The notes: generated by a model from the sequence alone, not told the origin. 64,000 nucleotides of DNA from Pseudocercospora fijiensis CIRAD86 (GCF_000340215.1 NW_006921550.1:310001-374000), one strand, 5' to 3'; counted from the stretch's first letter, positions 1-11,296 are shown. Translations and numbers: made by a program.

Positions 1-45
1 GGCCTAGTTACATGCTAATCACGTATAGCCTCTTTGGCCCTAACA
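1..45 (-). mobile_element. Terminal fragment of a Gypsy LTR (same family as copies A-D)
   Basis: The first 45 bases match the end of the reverse-oriented LTR seen at 47009-47053 (same order: CCTAGTTA, ATCACGTATA, CCTCTTT, CCTAACA), ending in the complement of the LTR start TGTTAGG. The next base starts unrelated satellite DNA, so this is either a solo LTR or the 5' LTR edge of a minus-strand copy lying left of the window. Confidence 0.75.
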
Positions 46-705
46 ACTACTTACTATAAGCGTTTTTAATAGTACTTACTATTAGCGTTCCGAATAAGAC
101 TTACTATACGCGTTCCGGATAGTACTTGCTCTTAGCTAGTAGCTACGCGTTATAGATAGGACTTAGTATAAGCGTTTCGGATTAGAATTGCTATATAGCG
201 CGTTTAACGTAGAACTTAGTATAGGCGTTATAGTAGATAGTAGGACTAACTATTAGCGCTCCGGATTAGACTTACTATACGCGTTCCGAATAGTACTTAG
301 TATTATAAGCGTTCTAAATAAGAATCCCTATAAGTGTTTTAGATTAAAATTACTATAGGCGTTTTAGATTAGACTTAGTATCCGCCTTATAGGTAGTACT
401 TACTATAAGCGTTCTAACTTAGAAAGAACTACTTACTATAGATATTTCGAATAGTACTCGCTATAGGTATTCCGGATAGTAATTACTATAGGCATATTCC
501 GGAAGTAGTTACTATAGATATTTAAGACTATCTTGCTATAAGCGTTCCTAATAGTGCTCGCTATAAGCGTTTCTAAATAGTGCTTTCTAATATCTATAAT
601 GCGTTCCGGATTAATATTACTTTTTAGTATTAGCGTTTTAGATATAACTTACTATACGCGTTTTAGATTAGGCCTACTATAGGCGTCTAGATAAGACTTT
701 AGCTA
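46..705. repeat. Degenerate ~25-bp tandem satellite, about 25 units
   Basis: A unit beginning ACTTACTATA, followed by AGCGTTCC and then AATAGT or GATTAG, recurs about every 25 bp (23-37) from just after the LTR fragment to about 705. Units differ mostly by transitions at CpA/TpG-type positions and by small indels, so the array itself looks RIP-mutated. It has no coding potential. It directly abuts the GST gene island. Confidence 0.8.
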
Positions 706-726
706 CTCGTCGCCTTAGGCTTCTCG

Positions 727-745
727 TGTGGCTCTTCGAGCCACA
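727..745. repeat. Perfect 8-bp inverted repeat with 3-nt loop
   Basis: TGTGGCTC, TTC, GAGCCACA forms a perfect hairpin in the GST upstream region, just where CpA-poor satellite gives way to normal sequence. It could be a TE-end remnant or a transcription factor site; nothing decides between them. Confidence 0.4.
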
Positions 746-928
746 TAAGCCCTAGTTGGGCAATGACGACAGACCACAAGTATTACAAGATCCCGCAAAG
801 CAAGCCTTACCATTCCTCTCCTCCCATTTGAATCGCAACCCCCAAAACAACTCACTCAAGATATCTCACAACAACAACAACAACAGAAATCCTCAAAGAA
901 GAAGAAGGAAAGGAAAAAAAAACACACC

Positions 929-1621
929 ATGTCCAAACTCCGCCTCTGGCTCTCCCCCGGCGCCTGCTCTCTAGCCCCTCACGTCCTCCTCCAAGCCTCC
1001 GGCCTCGCCTTCGAAATCCTAGTAATCGACATCACAAAGGGCGGATTCCCAGAGAAATACCGTGCCATAAACCCCAAGAAGCGAATTCCGATTCTGGAAT
1101 TCGATGGCCAAGTTCTTACGGAAACCACGGCGATCATGACTTTGACCTCACGCTTGGCTCCTGAGAAGCACTTATTCGGGAAGACGGACTGGGACGTTGC
1201 GCGTACGTATGAGTGGCTGAATTGGCTGAGTGGGACGGTGCATGAGCGTGGATTAGGGGCGCTGTTTAGTCCGGAGTGGTACTCGGATGATCAGTCCGCT
1301 CATGATGGTATTCGTAAGAAGTCGCGGGAGTGGGTTGAGGTTTGCTTTGGTTTGATTGAGGAAAGGCTGCAAGGGGTCGGTGGGGAACATGCCGTGAAGG
1401 ATGTTTTCACCGCTGCGGACGTGTTCTTGTGGGTTGTGTATAGATGGGGTTACCTGTTGAAGATCGAAATGGAGGAGATGTATCCGCAATGGACGAAGGT
1501 CGTGAATAAGGTTGTTGAGAGGGAGGCTGTGAAGGTTGCGGTGGAGAGGGAAGGGATTCCGTTGATCAGAGACGATCGTGTTCCGCCGGAGGGTCCGAGC
1601 AGGTATGATGTGAAGGAGTGA
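929..1621 (+). CDS. Glutathione S-transferase (beta/GstA-like)
   Basis: This 230-aa cytosolic protein should conjugate glutathione to electrophiles or reduce peroxides. The N-terminal thioredoxin-like domain (about residues 1-80) begins with SPGACSLAPH (9-18), the hallmark of bacterial beta-class GSTs and their fungal homologues, with Cys13/Ser14 at the usual glutathione-activating position. KRIPIL (51-56) carries the cis-proline Pro54, and E65-T66 is the glutathione-binding ES-type pair with Thr in place of Ser. Residues about 90-205 form the all-helical C-terminal domain. The ATG at 929 has good context (CACACCATGT) after a CAA-rich leader. There is no intron and the length is typical. The gene is CA/TG-normal, hence not RIP-mutated, although RIP-affected satellite ends about 220 bp upstream. 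Substrate unknown. Confidence 0.88.
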   Translation: MSKLRLWLSPGACSLAPHVLLQASGLAFEILVIDITKGGFPEKYRAINPKKRIPILEFDGQVLTETTAIMTLTSRLAPEKHLFGKTDWDVARTYEWLNWLSGTVHERGLGALFSPEWYSDDQSAHDGIRKKSREWVEVCFGLIEERLQGVGGEHAVKDVFTAADVFLWVVYRWGYLLKIEMEEMYPQWTKVVNKVVEREAVKVAVEREGIPLIRDDRVPPEGPSRYDVKE

Positions 1622-1689
1622 TTCTGGCATGAGTCTGAAACTCTTCGTTTTGAGTTTGGAACCGTTCTTGATATCGAACTTGTGTAGGT

Positions 1690-2146
1690 CTATTGTGATC
1701 GATCTCTGACATAGTTCGTAGCTCTAGCTCTTCTTGGCCTCGCGCAGAGTCCGCTGAAAGGAGCGGCAGTGCTCACGGCAAACTCGATCACTGCGGCGGT
1801 GGTATTGTAGTTTCCGTCATGGCCGAGTCCTCTCATCTCTCTGCAGCCTATGCTCAATTTATGCAATCGAGCGACTTGCTCATTGCCCCCGTAACGAAGC
1901 CAGCCGATTAGGTCGTCAGAATTGAAGGCCTTGAGGCTGAAGTGGATATGGCGGATCGAGGGTAGGACTGTCTTGACCTCACGAGCGATAGCACCGCTGA
2001 CTCTTTTCAGAGCTAGCGGTCCGACCAAGCAAGTTCATAGATTCGTAGTCTGAGCTCGACGAGAATGCCTAGGAATGAGGCTCGTGATGGCGGATCGTTC
2101 TCAGCGAAGCGACAGGGTTGTTCACTGCGCTGTCTTCGTCCTTCAT
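1690..2146 (-). pseudogene. Frameshifted fungal RIYEL-type (F-box/2EXR-like) protein
   Basis: On the minus strand an ATG at 2146 opens a short frame (MKDEDSAVN...). A second frame then carries LVELRLRIYELAWSD, the 'LP-x-ELR-x-RIYEL' signature common to fungal F-box/2EXR-like proteins. A third frame (about 2028-1690, 112 codons) carries SIRHIHF, DDLIGWLRYGG and EQVARLHKLSIG, typical of the same family. The parts are in order but in three frames over short distances that leave no room for introns, so the gene looks inactivated by small indels rather than by RIP (CA/TG is normal). Alternative: a real gene with badly placed short introns. It lies between GST and the 2480 ORF. Confidence 0.5.
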
Positions 2147-2479
2147 GCTGGCTGTCTGCGTGTGCAGCAAAGTTTCAGAGCCTCGGGAGTTGGACTGAAG
2201 GAAGTCATGGTGCTGAGAGTCATTTTTGCTTCTGGAGCCATGCTGCAAGTTGGACGTCGTATCTGTGGGCGGCCTGTGAGCAGCGAAGAAGTGAATAGAG
2301 ATTTGACATGGCGGCGTGGCGGTGCACTAAGCTTTGAACCTTCCCCTGTGCCACAGAATGACACCGTGACCTCTTCTTGACGACCTCTGCTCATCATTAG
2401 ATTCATGCTGTGGTAGTGCGGTAATTGATTCTCACAGATACCGGCGGCTTCGTCTCCCAAGTAGCGACCTCCCTCAGCA
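2147..2479. other. Intergenic region, no gene seen
   Basis: This is the spacer between the minus-strand RIYEL-type remnant and the plus-strand ORF at 2480. Overlapping short ORFs on both strands show no recognisable protein character. It probably holds the promoter of the 2480 gene. Confidence 0.4.
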
Positions 2480-4630
2480 ATGTGGCAAGGCTCAAACTCA
2501 GCAGAGCGTTCGAGCCAAAGGCTATCAGCAGCCCGAGTTGTTCCGCAGAGGACTAAGGTAGTCCAGATCAAGGATCATAACGACGATGAAGTCCATATAG
2601 CATGGCTGAAGAAAGAATACCAGGATGCTGATGACGAAGGCTTACCTCCATGTCCATGGCAAATCTATGTGCTCAATGCGGCAAAAGAAACTGTTGCGGA
2701 AGTGCAAAACAAGGAATTCGCCTCACAACTTGTAGAGTGGATCGAGATGATGCTTGGACGGGCCGCAGATGCTGAAGGCGTTGAAGCTCACTACGAGGTC
2801 TACACTAGAAGCTTCAATGACTATTTGGCATGTGTTGCCCACCAGCGACGAGAGATCGCCCATCGCAACCGAAGTAGTATCTGGCCACACCTAATCTCTT
2901 CCTATGCAGCGGACAGATACTCCGATGAATATGACCCTGAATACCCTGCCCAGACCCACGAGTATGGAGGGTTCGCGTTGGTGGTCGACCGAGATAACTG
3001 GCAAATGGAAGGTATCACAGCCTTAGTCTTCGACAGAAGCCAATTTGACCCTCAGAAATTCCGGGGAGGCATACCATATGGACTGGAAAATGTCATCGCG
3101 GCTAAACCCTTGAGAACGAAACAGCATGTGCAACAGGAGATGATCGAGGCGTGGCGCCTGGCTGGCGGACATTGGATGCAGACTGGTCTTACACGCCGCA
3201 ATCAAGGTGCTCAATCTCCAGCATCATATCCCGCCCAAGACCCTGTTGCACACGAAGACGCGGCGGACTCAGATAACGACGACCAAGGTGACGCTTCGGT
3301 CAATGGCCAACATTCATTGGAAGACAACCTCTCGGAGATGGAGGTGGATCAAGACGACGAGGTCCATCCCCTTGAATTTGATACGTGTGATCTATGGAAG
3401 GAAGCGAGCGAATTTCCATATTACAAGCGAGCCCAGTATGAAGACACGACCGGATGGCTCGTGACAAGCGTTTGGGACACTCGTAACAGTAAAGCACGAC
3501 CCACTTTCGCCTTCACCCTCTACCTCAGTGCACGCGGCATGTCTTTTGTTCCGCAAGGTTATTTCTCCTGCTTGAATCGGGGCAGGTTACGTAACGTGCC
3601 TTGGGCTCTGGACATCATATACGATCTACCTGATATCGGATCTGCATACCGCCACTACACCGCCGAAGCACGTCAAAGGAGCCCAGCACGTTCTCGTGCA
3701 AGAGCAAAAGCTGTTCAGCTGATCTTGAACAAGATTGCGTTGCCGCTTCCAGAAGAACTTTTGGTCCATATACACAATATCCTGGTGCCTCCATGCGTGA
3801 CAGATTATGCGAGCTTGCCGGAGAGGCGCTTTAGGGATGTCTTCATGTACCTAGACGCAGAAGCCGTTAAGAGAGGGCCGCATATGGTGTACAGCAATCC
3901 CGTGGCCCTGAACCGTTACGATTGTCAAGATCTGGAGGTGTGGCGATTCGCAGTCAATCATTTGCAACACTGGCCCCTTGTCACGGACGAGCTTCACACG
4001 ATGTGGAGCATATGTGCACCACGCGCTGAGCTGTCTGCTATGGAGGGACACTACTTCAAGATGACATTCAGTATATCATATTCCAGGACGTACGACGAGA
4101 CCGTCGACTACGTGGCACCCCCACCACACGTCAGAATGACACTGGCATTGGTCGGCCATCGGCCGGTGACCATTCACAAGATTTGCCATGATTTCTTCGA
4201 GGAGGCTCTCATTCTTGACGATCCGAAGGCTGCTCTCACAGGCATTGTGGCGGACGAGTGGCTTAGCAGAGAACAAAGAGCACAGACCTGGTCGACAGAT
4301 CCGGCCTTTGCGAGTTCTATCGATGAGATTGGCTCTTATGTCTACCGCGGACTTGATCGGCTCGAAACTTTTATGCCTGGGCAGGAGGTGGACATGACGG
4401 ACAGCTTGCTCTTGTTGGGCCTGCACAAGTGGTGGCATACCCGGCGTGCGGAGGGCCTACTTGGACTAGGTCAGACACACCATATTCACGTGAATGACGA
4501 CTTGCACTTCAAGCGCTGGACATTCGGGACCACTGGGAATCTTGAAGGGCCTTTCAATCTACCCCCAATACCAGTTCGTATAGAAGGGCAGAAAGAATTC
4601 GTGGTCGATCTGCGGGAGTCAACGACGTGA
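2480..4630 (+). CDS. Hypothetical protein, 716 aa, possible degenerate F-box
   Basis: One uninterrupted frame from ATG 2480 to TGA at 4628. I do not recognise the full-length family. The N-terminal third is globular with several Trp/Tyr. About residues 245-300 form an acidic, low-complexity linker (runs of D, E, Q and S). Around residues 410-430 there is LPLPEELLVHIHNILVPP, which looks like the start of an F-box-type helix (LP-x-E-L-hydrophobic). The C-terminal part contains a beta-rich segment and GLHKWWHTRR. No signal peptide or membrane segment is visible. An F-box-like adaptor role is a guess from that one motif. Codon and dinucleotide use are normal, so it is not RIP-affected. Confidence 0.7.
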   Translation: MWQGSNSAERSSQRLSAARVVPQRTKVVQIKDHNDDEVHIAWLKKEYQDADDEGLPPCPWQIYVLNAAKETVAEVQNKEFASQLVEWIEMMLGRAADAEGVEAHYEVYTRSFNDYLACVAHQRREIAHRNRSSIWPHLISSYAADRYSDEYDPEYPAQTHEYGGFALVVDRDNWQMEGITALVFDRSQFDPQKFRGGIPYGLENVIAAKPLRTKQHVQQEMIEAWRLAGGHWMQTGLTRRNQGAQSPASYPAQDPVAHEDAADSDNDDQGDASVNGQHSLEDNLSEMEVDQDDEVHPLEFDTCDLWKEASEFPYYKRAQYEDTTGWLVTSVWDTRNSKARPTFAFTLYLSARGMSFVPQGYFSCLNRGRLRNVPWALDIIYDLPDIGSAYRHYTAEARQRSPARSRARAKAVQLILNKIALPLPEELLVHIHNILVPPCVTDYASLPERRFRDVFMYLDAEAVKRGPHMVYSNPVALNRYDCQDLEVWRFAVNHLQHWPLVTDELHTMWSICAPRAELSAMEGHYFKMTFSISYSRTYDETVDYVAPPPHVRMTLALVGHRPVTIHKICHDFFEEALILDDPKAALTGIVADEWLSREQRAQTWSTDPAFASSIDEIGSYVYRGLDRLETFMPGQEVDMTDSLLLLGLHKWWHTRRAEGLLGLGQTHHIHVNDDLHFKRWTFGTTGNLEGPFNLPPIPVRIEGQKEFVVDLRESTT

Positions 4631-4960
4631 TGAAAGATATCAGCACTCTCACCTGAAATGTATTGGCATGTCAAAATCTGGGTATCTTCTGAAACGATTT
4701 TTCGAGAATAAAATTCGATATCAATTGCCGACTCATTCGCTATCAATATGCTGAAGCTGACAAGATCACCAACAGGAGTACTACATTTCCACCGCTGGCA
4801 TAGCTTGGCCAGAAAGCTGCTTTAGCGCTACCTCCATTCAGGCTCGTAGGCATGAAGAATTGAGTTGCGTAAAGGTGAATGGGGATTATATTGCGACCGA
4901 GTGCACGTGATAGATTGTCGGTAAGTTCGGAAGCCACCCAATTCTTCGCCTACGAGCCTG
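4631..4960. other. 3' flank of the 2480 gene up to the RIP boundary, containing an imperfect inverted repeat
   Basis: No gene is supported. Bases 4840-4866 (AGGCTCGTAGGC...GAAGAATTGAG) recur inverted at 4935-4960 (CAATTCTTCGCCTACGAGCC), two arms of about 25 bp separated by about 70 bp. The right arm coincides with the change from normal to CpA-depleted DNA, so this may be a transposon edge or a fold-back remnant. Only short unremarkable ORFs are present. Confidence 0.45.
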
Positions 4961-6100
4961 ACATAAACCCGTACGAAACCAGCCTGCCAAACACCAATAT
5001 AACACTACAACGTATACAAGACATTCTAAATAGCGGAGGTTGTAGCCCTACTAATTGCGCTTCATTCTACCTATCAAACAAGTCTATACGACGTTAGCGC
5101 GTTAAGTTTTCGCTATTCTACTAAGCCGACTCGACTGCAGCTATCTAGATTGCTAGGCGGCTAGCTGTAGCCCTCGGTAGCAAGATAAAGGCAAAGGGTC
5201 AAGAATATAGGTATTCTAAGAGTCGGAGGTACGAGCGGCGGTTAATCTAAGGGTCCGCTTGTAATTTACTTAGCGTTTTATATACCGTTTATATATAAGT
5301 AATATAAAGGAGGGTACTATAGAACAAACGCAGTCACCGGAAGACCTGTCTTAGAAGATCGTATCTATAGCTTTAATTTGACATTTTAACGTATACTTTG
5401 TATAGCTATTTTAAAAGATCGTATTATTGCGCAGAACAGCTTTTTTAGGTTTGTCTATCTAATATATAGTTGTGCTTCTATAAATTCGAATTCTCGTTTG
5501 TATACCGGACGGTTATATAGGAGCCGCACGGTTTTCTTTTAGGCGCTTCGCTATAGGCTTAGCATAGACCGCTAACTAGATATATATTAGTACAGATAAT
5601 ATAAGGACGTAGAGACAGAGTAGAAGGTAGAAGGTGCTAAATTTAGGTAGAAGGTCTATGCAAGCCTACAAAGCGGGGCGCCTAAATAGAGGTAGCTTTA
5701 GCGGACCCTTCGGGTTCGGATCTGTTATCGTAAACGAGATCTAGTACGATGTTATAATCTCCGCAGGTTAATAAACGGTTACTTTTATAGCTTAGCTATA
5801 GGTTAAGCTCGCGAACAGCATAGCGACTTAGATAATATAGAGCATGTTGTCCTAAGTTGTTAAACAGTGCTAATTCTCGACGGGCTATCGTACTCTCGAG
5901 GTACCCTACTTCTGCCTATTAAAGTCTTATAATAGGAGTTGAGAGCGTAGGTCTAGGATCCGGGACGCTATATACTGTACAAGTCGCATAGGTCTAAACA
6001 TGCTATACAGATCGTAATAGCAGAACGATAGAATAGCGCACTAGGAATTTGCTAAATTTTAGTAATTAGGCCGTAAGATTCTTTGTTTTAATAAGGAACT
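4961..6100. other. RIP-affected, unclassified repeat-derived DNA
   Basis: TpA-rich, CpA/TpG-poor sequence without recognisable domains or LTR matches to other elements in the window. A few stretches, for example around 5330-5350, keep CA/TG, so RIP is less complete than in the Gypsy elements. Probably an old fragmentary transposon or duplicated DNA. Nothing coding can be supported. Confidence 0.5.
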
Positions 6101-6217
6101 TAATATAAACTGTAATGTATTTAGAAGAGGGCTAATCTATAGGAAGCCCGAAAGATGAAGTGCGTAGTTTCAGCCTTAGGCATTATGCACGTAATACTAC
6201 ACACACTACACACTTTA
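6101..6217 (-). repeat. Copia 3' LTR (left copy, 117 bp)
   Basis: Same length as the right LTR (11297-11413). The differences I see are essentially all transitions (TAATATAAAC here against TGATGTAAAC there; TTTAAGT against TTCAAGT), with this copy the more RIP-altered. Confidence 0.9.
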
Positions 6218-6240
6218 AGTCACCCCCTTATCGCGTATAT
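6218..6240 (-). other. Copia polypurine tract
   Basis: Read on the minus strand, GATAAGGGGGTGACT lies immediately upstream of the 3' LTR, the expected place for the plus-strand priming tract. Confidence 0.65.
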
Positions 6241-6419
6241 ATAGCTAAACAAACAAACTAGTAAAGCAAACAAAGGGGTATTAGGTATAGAAACAACTAG
6301 ACTACTTTTAGGCTATTATAATAGAGCAATCAAACAAACACAAGCAGTTAAACTAGACAATAAACCTATATCTTCTATCTATTTAGTACTTAGTAGTAGG
6401 CTAAGCGGCGCTCTTAATA

Positions 6420-9400
6420 GTAGCCTTATAATCTACTAAGTTTAACTGTTTAACGAAGCGAGCGTACTTAAGCTTATTAAGCGGCTTAGTAAAGCTATTA
6501 GCAATCTGATCGTAAGTGCTAATCTAGGTAACGGTTACAGTACCGTTAGCGATCTTCTTACGGATGTAGTGCACTCGAGCATCTATATATTTAGTGCAGC
6601 TATTAACACTCGTCGACTAAGTAATAGTAATAGCGGACTAATTATCCTCGTATAGCGTAACAGGCTTAATAGTGCCCTTACAACTAATCTCTTATAGCAA
6701 CCGAGCTAAAGCAACGGCTTCCTTAGCGCTAGTTGTTAACTAAATATACTTAGCCTCTATAGACGATAGAGTAACTAAGGTCTAGCGGCCCGACTTGTAT
6801 AGCAATAGTCTACTAGCGAGTGTAAAGTAGAAACCTCCTATAGAGCGACGAGTAACCGGATTATCTGCCTAGGAAGCGTTACAATATCTAGTAAAGTTGA
6901 GCTTATCGCTCTATATGCCTCGGAAACACAGACTACGGCTTAGAGTGCTAACTAGGTACTTAATAAGCTAAAGAAGCGCGGTATAGTGTTCCTTAGTCGG
7001 GTTAGAAATGTATCGTAATAATAGGCCTATAGTGTAGCAAGCATTAGGTCGTGTAATTATAGCTAGCTACAGCGCTTTACTAACACCTTCCTAATACTAA
7101 GTCTTGAAGGCAGCGCTAGCAGTATAGCCCTTAGGTGCACGCTAAATCGATGTCTTAACGTATCGAGGTGCTATTAGTGTAGTAGGGGCCACTCGGCCCT
7201 ATATGCTATACTTCTTACTAAGCCTATTTAAATAGGCATCTTAAACGACGTAAATAGTACGCTAATCGCGGTTACGAATAATCCGCATACTAGGATAGTA
7301 GTGCAGGTCGCCTAGCTCTCGCATACTAAAACGGTCCTTTAGCAACTAAGCTACTGCCTCTAGTACTAATAGAGTATAGGCGATAATAATTATATCGTCG
7401 ATATAGATAACAATAATAGAGCCGCTAACAACGTGTTTAAACACATATATATTAGCTATTATTAGTACAAAGTCTAGGCTCTTTAAGTACTTCCGAAGCT
7501 CTTTATACTATAGCATTAGTAACTGCTTTAGACTATATAGTGCCTTTAGTAATAGGCAAACTATGCCCTTGCTACTACGGTCCTTAAAACCGTATAGCTG
7601 CTTAACGTAGATCTTATACTTATCGCTAATTAGGGCATTAAGGAAGGCTGTTAGAATATCGTATTACTTAGCCTCTAAGTCGTAATAAGCAATTAGGCTA
7701 AATAGGGCTCGAAGCGTGCAGGGCTTAGTAACAGCCGCATAGGTCTTATTATAATCCTATCCTTCGACCTATATAAAGCTACGGACGACCTATCGAGCCT
7801 TAAACCGGCTTACCTTGCTATTAGCGTTACGCTTAATAGTAAAGACCTATCGACTACGAATAACCTTCCTGCCTTCTAGCACCTCTAACCGAGATACATG
7901 CACCTATATATAGTTGTCGATTAGTAACTTGTATTTAGCCTTATAGGCCTCCTTCTATTATAGCTAGTATAGCGACTAAGTCGCCTCCTTATAGCTCTTC
8001 GGAATAGGAATAGTGTCTCTATTAGACTGTTTAGCAATGTAACAGGAAGCTATAAAGCCCTTTATATAGGCTATTAGCATATTAGCTAGGCTACGGCGCG
8101 ACTTGCGTTAAACACCGGTATTAGCTAGGTACCTACGCAAGAGGTTACGAGCTAACTTATTGCTCCGGGTCTTGCGCGTAGAACGATTACTAACAGCCTT
8201 AGCAGGTCGCTTAAACTTAGGCAACTAGCCTAGCTCGCCCTTCTTAGCGTAAGGATTATATATAGGCTGTTCCTTAGCGGATTAGAAACTATCCTTATTA
8301 CTTAATAGAGGTTGAATAGCCGGCAGGTTATCCTCGAGCGGCAATGGATTAGCGACTTTATTAGCTACCTCCTAAGCTAGTTCTTCTAGAGCATCTTCTT
8401 ATTAGGCTAGAAGTTACTAGACTATACTAGCGGCTTCCTATAGTAACGGTGCCTCGTTACTTGTAGAATTAAATAGAGCCGGTATAACGGACTCGAGTAT
8501 AACAAACTCGTTCTTATCTAGGTTATTAGGATTGGCGTATAGGTCTATGCCCTCTAGAAGCGACAACTTGTCGTCCCCTAACTTAATAAACTAGACATCC
8601 TTCGAGGCAATAACCTTGTGTTCGTTAGATAAGTAGATTATATATTTGCTAGAGTCTACTAAGTCCTTCGCATAACTAACTAGTTTGCTAAGCCGTCTAC
8701 GAGCGTCAAACTTCTTACTACGAGCTATACTATAGTCGTAGACAATAGCAGTATAGCTATAGGCTCGAAGGTGTTAAAGGCGTAGCTACTTCCGAGACTA
8801 ATTAAGCTCCCTAGCTACAATAGCATAGGGGCTAAGACCTTCTAAGTTTCTAGGAGTAATATTAAGGACCTGTGTAGCAGTAGTAACTGTATACGGCTAT
8901 AGGGCCTTTAGCAAATTCGTATAGAGCATTATCTTCCGAGCAGTCGTATATACGATATAGTTGCTAACCTTAGCTAGGCTATTCTAAGTAGAAGAATAAG
9001 GTGCTATAACCTACAGTATAATGCCCTAATTACGAGCCTAGCTTAATAGCTGATTTCCGCCGTATTTACCCCCTCTATCGAGGTAGTAGATCGGGATCGA
9101 ATAGCTAGTCTATATACGGACGTATATACGATAATCCTTAATAGCTACTACAGCCCCTAACTTTAGTAAGCTAGCATATTCGTATCGATAGGCTAACTTA
9201 GCGCATGTAAACAACGTAAAGTAGCGTTCTTATAGTAGACTAGGGTTAGTAATAGTAACTATATCTATATAGACAATATAGTAAATAGTAGACGGTCGCA
9301 CTCGTAGTAGTCGGTTGTATTCCTTATATAACATTGCTATACGACAAGCGATACAGTTTCGGAAGTCGGTCTTGTTTCTAGTAATAACAATCTGACTCTT

Positions 9401-9940
9401 AGCTTCTATTCGTAACAGCTTGCGGTAATAGATATAGCTATATTGTAGATGCTACTCTTCTATCGTACCTGTTAGTACCCCCTTCTTCGACAGAAGCGCA
9501 ACAACTTAGCTATCCGGTCTAGAGGTTGGTATATACAGATAGGGGAGACTATTCTTCCGGTATGTTTAAGTAATAGTAACCTTAGAGCCGTTAACAATAG
9601 TAAATAGCACTCGCTTGTCATTCCGATAGAAACAGCCCTTATCGGCAAGCTTCTTAGTAGACAGAAGGTTAGCTACTAGACTAGGCATATATAGTGTATT
9701 AGACAACTTCATATTGCTTATACTACGCTTATTAACAACCTCTGTCTAAGCTATGCTAACTATCGTAGCGTGCTTCGTGTTGCTACTAAACCGAATAGGA
9801 ATGTAATAGCCTTTATATTTAATAAGTAATAAAGGGTCGTTAACTATGTATATACTAGTACCTAAGTCGATAACCTAATTAGTAGTACGAGTGCTAGCAG
9901 TAAGAGCCGTAGAAACCTAGTCGCTAACAGTAACTATAGT
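6420..9940 (-). pseudogene. Copia pol relic (PR-IN-RT-RNase H)
   Basis: On the minus strand the Copia order is readable. An integrase region with the GAG-pre-integrase-type CIACRIAML stretch lies around 9330-9370 and the integrase core follows down to about 8800. A reverse transcriptase region contains the YIDD active-site motif at 7394-7405, in the context IVIYIDDIIII. RNase H-like sequence follows toward 6420. In-frame stops are almost all TAG/TAA at sites expected for Gln or Trp, so the enzyme set is dead. Domain edges are approximate because I placed them by motif only. Confidence 0.8.
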
Positions 9941-9949
9941 GTTTGCAGT

Positions 9950-11280
9950 AAAGGCGTAATTGTAGCTTAGGTCTAATAACACCCCCGGGGTAGCATTAGC
10001 CGCATATAGCCCCTAAGCGCTATTCTAACTAGATAGCGGTTACTACTGTTGCTAAGCAGTTAGTCTACGCTACTGCTGTTACTACACCCCCTTCTTCTTA
10101 GCCTTCTGCTGTTTACGACGTAGTCGGTCTTCCTCCTTTAGATAAGGGTATTTAGTGTAGTAGCGGTTAGAAGGGTAAGTGCCTTAATAGTATAAGCACT
10201 TCTCGCGATTTTGACTATTCTAGTTGTTTCTACTACGACTACGACTATTGTTGTTGTTTCCGCGGCTACTACGACCGCTACGGTTCGAGTTACCTCGACC
10301 GTTGTTATTACTATTGCTACCTTGCTATTATAGTTAGCGCTAAAGACTAAAGAAGCCGTTATATTAGGCCTAGTTTAACTAAGCTACATTCTTATTAAGC
10401 AACGCGCTAATAATGTTATTAAGTGTGTTATCGTTAATAGTGTATTCTAAGGCGCGTATCTGCTTACGGCGCATCTATACGAATGCCTCGTAGAATAGTG
10501 CGATCTATATAATAAATATATAGACAGCCTAGTATTAGCTAATAGCTAATTTAGTATCCTTTAAGGTACTAAGCTTCTTCTTATACTTATTACAGAACTT
10601 CTTAATGTCCTTGCTATTATACCGAAGGGTAATATATTCCTAGTAGAGTATGAATTTAGTAGACCTACCTTTACTAGTATATTTCTTATATAGGTAAGTC
10701 TATACTTCCTACGATATAGCGAGACTAAGCAACGACTACTAAACCTCGGCGACATAGTTAGCAAAGATCCACGTACGCGCTAATTGATCTTTTGCTTCCT
10801 ATTTATCTTGTCGGTCTTCAAACTCTAACTAAGTTTTAGAAGACAACTTAATATTAGGCTTTAGGCGGGTCCCTTAGATATAGCGCTATACCTATATGCC
10901 TTTAAGGGCACCCTTAGCGGCATATAACTATAATAGATAATTCTCCTTATTCTTTAGCTTAGGGATGTTGCTTATATAAGCGTTAGAGGTTATAGGGGGA
11001 GCTATTACAGATAGCGACGGCGATAATATAGAAAGAGACTATAAACTTGTCTTAAGAGGCCGCTAATAGGCGCGCCTATGTTATATAGCGGACAGCCGAC
11101 ACTGTTGTTATATAACCGACTCGAGTCGGACTAGCACCTGCTAGAACACTCGAAGGGCGGCAAGGGTAGCAGCGACGATAATAGTATCGGCGCAATTTTT
11201 AGTAACGAGTACTAGCTACGCAGCAGTCGGAGTGACTATTAGAATACGTAGTAAACGTGTTGTACGCGTTGGAAACGCAG
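9950..11280 (-). pseudogene. Copia gag relic
   Basis: This minus-strand region between the 5' LTR and pol includes a degenerate CCHC zinc-knuckle-like segment near 10150-10210 (REKC...Y...), preceded by Ser/Asn/Gly-rich sequence corresponding to 10020-10330. RIP-type stops interrupt it. Gag identity rests on position and the knuckle. Confidence 0.6.
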
Positions 11281-11296
11281 GGGGCTTATAACCACT

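Noticed and set aside
756..974. 72-aa plus-strand ORF overlapping the GST start
   Set aside because: Asn/Arg-rich translation of the CAA-rich GST leader in another frame; no ATG and no protein character.
2143..2571. 142-aa minus-strand ORF over the start of the 2480 gene
   Set aside because: Low-plausibility composition, overlaps a better ORF on the opposite strand and the RIYEL-type remnant.
4743..4937. 64-aa minus-strand ORF at the RIP boundary
   Set aside because: No ATG start, no recognised motif, and it overlaps the inverted-repeat arms.
6180..6240. Possible CRISPR or tRNA gene structures in the TpA-rich DNA
   Set aside because: Fungal nuclear DNA with LTR and polypurine features; no cloverleaf or regular spacer arrangement is visible.
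10561..10764. 67-aa minus-strand ORF in the Copia element
   Set aside because: Lies in the gag/upstream region without recognisable motif; most likely an off-frame window of the decayed gag.
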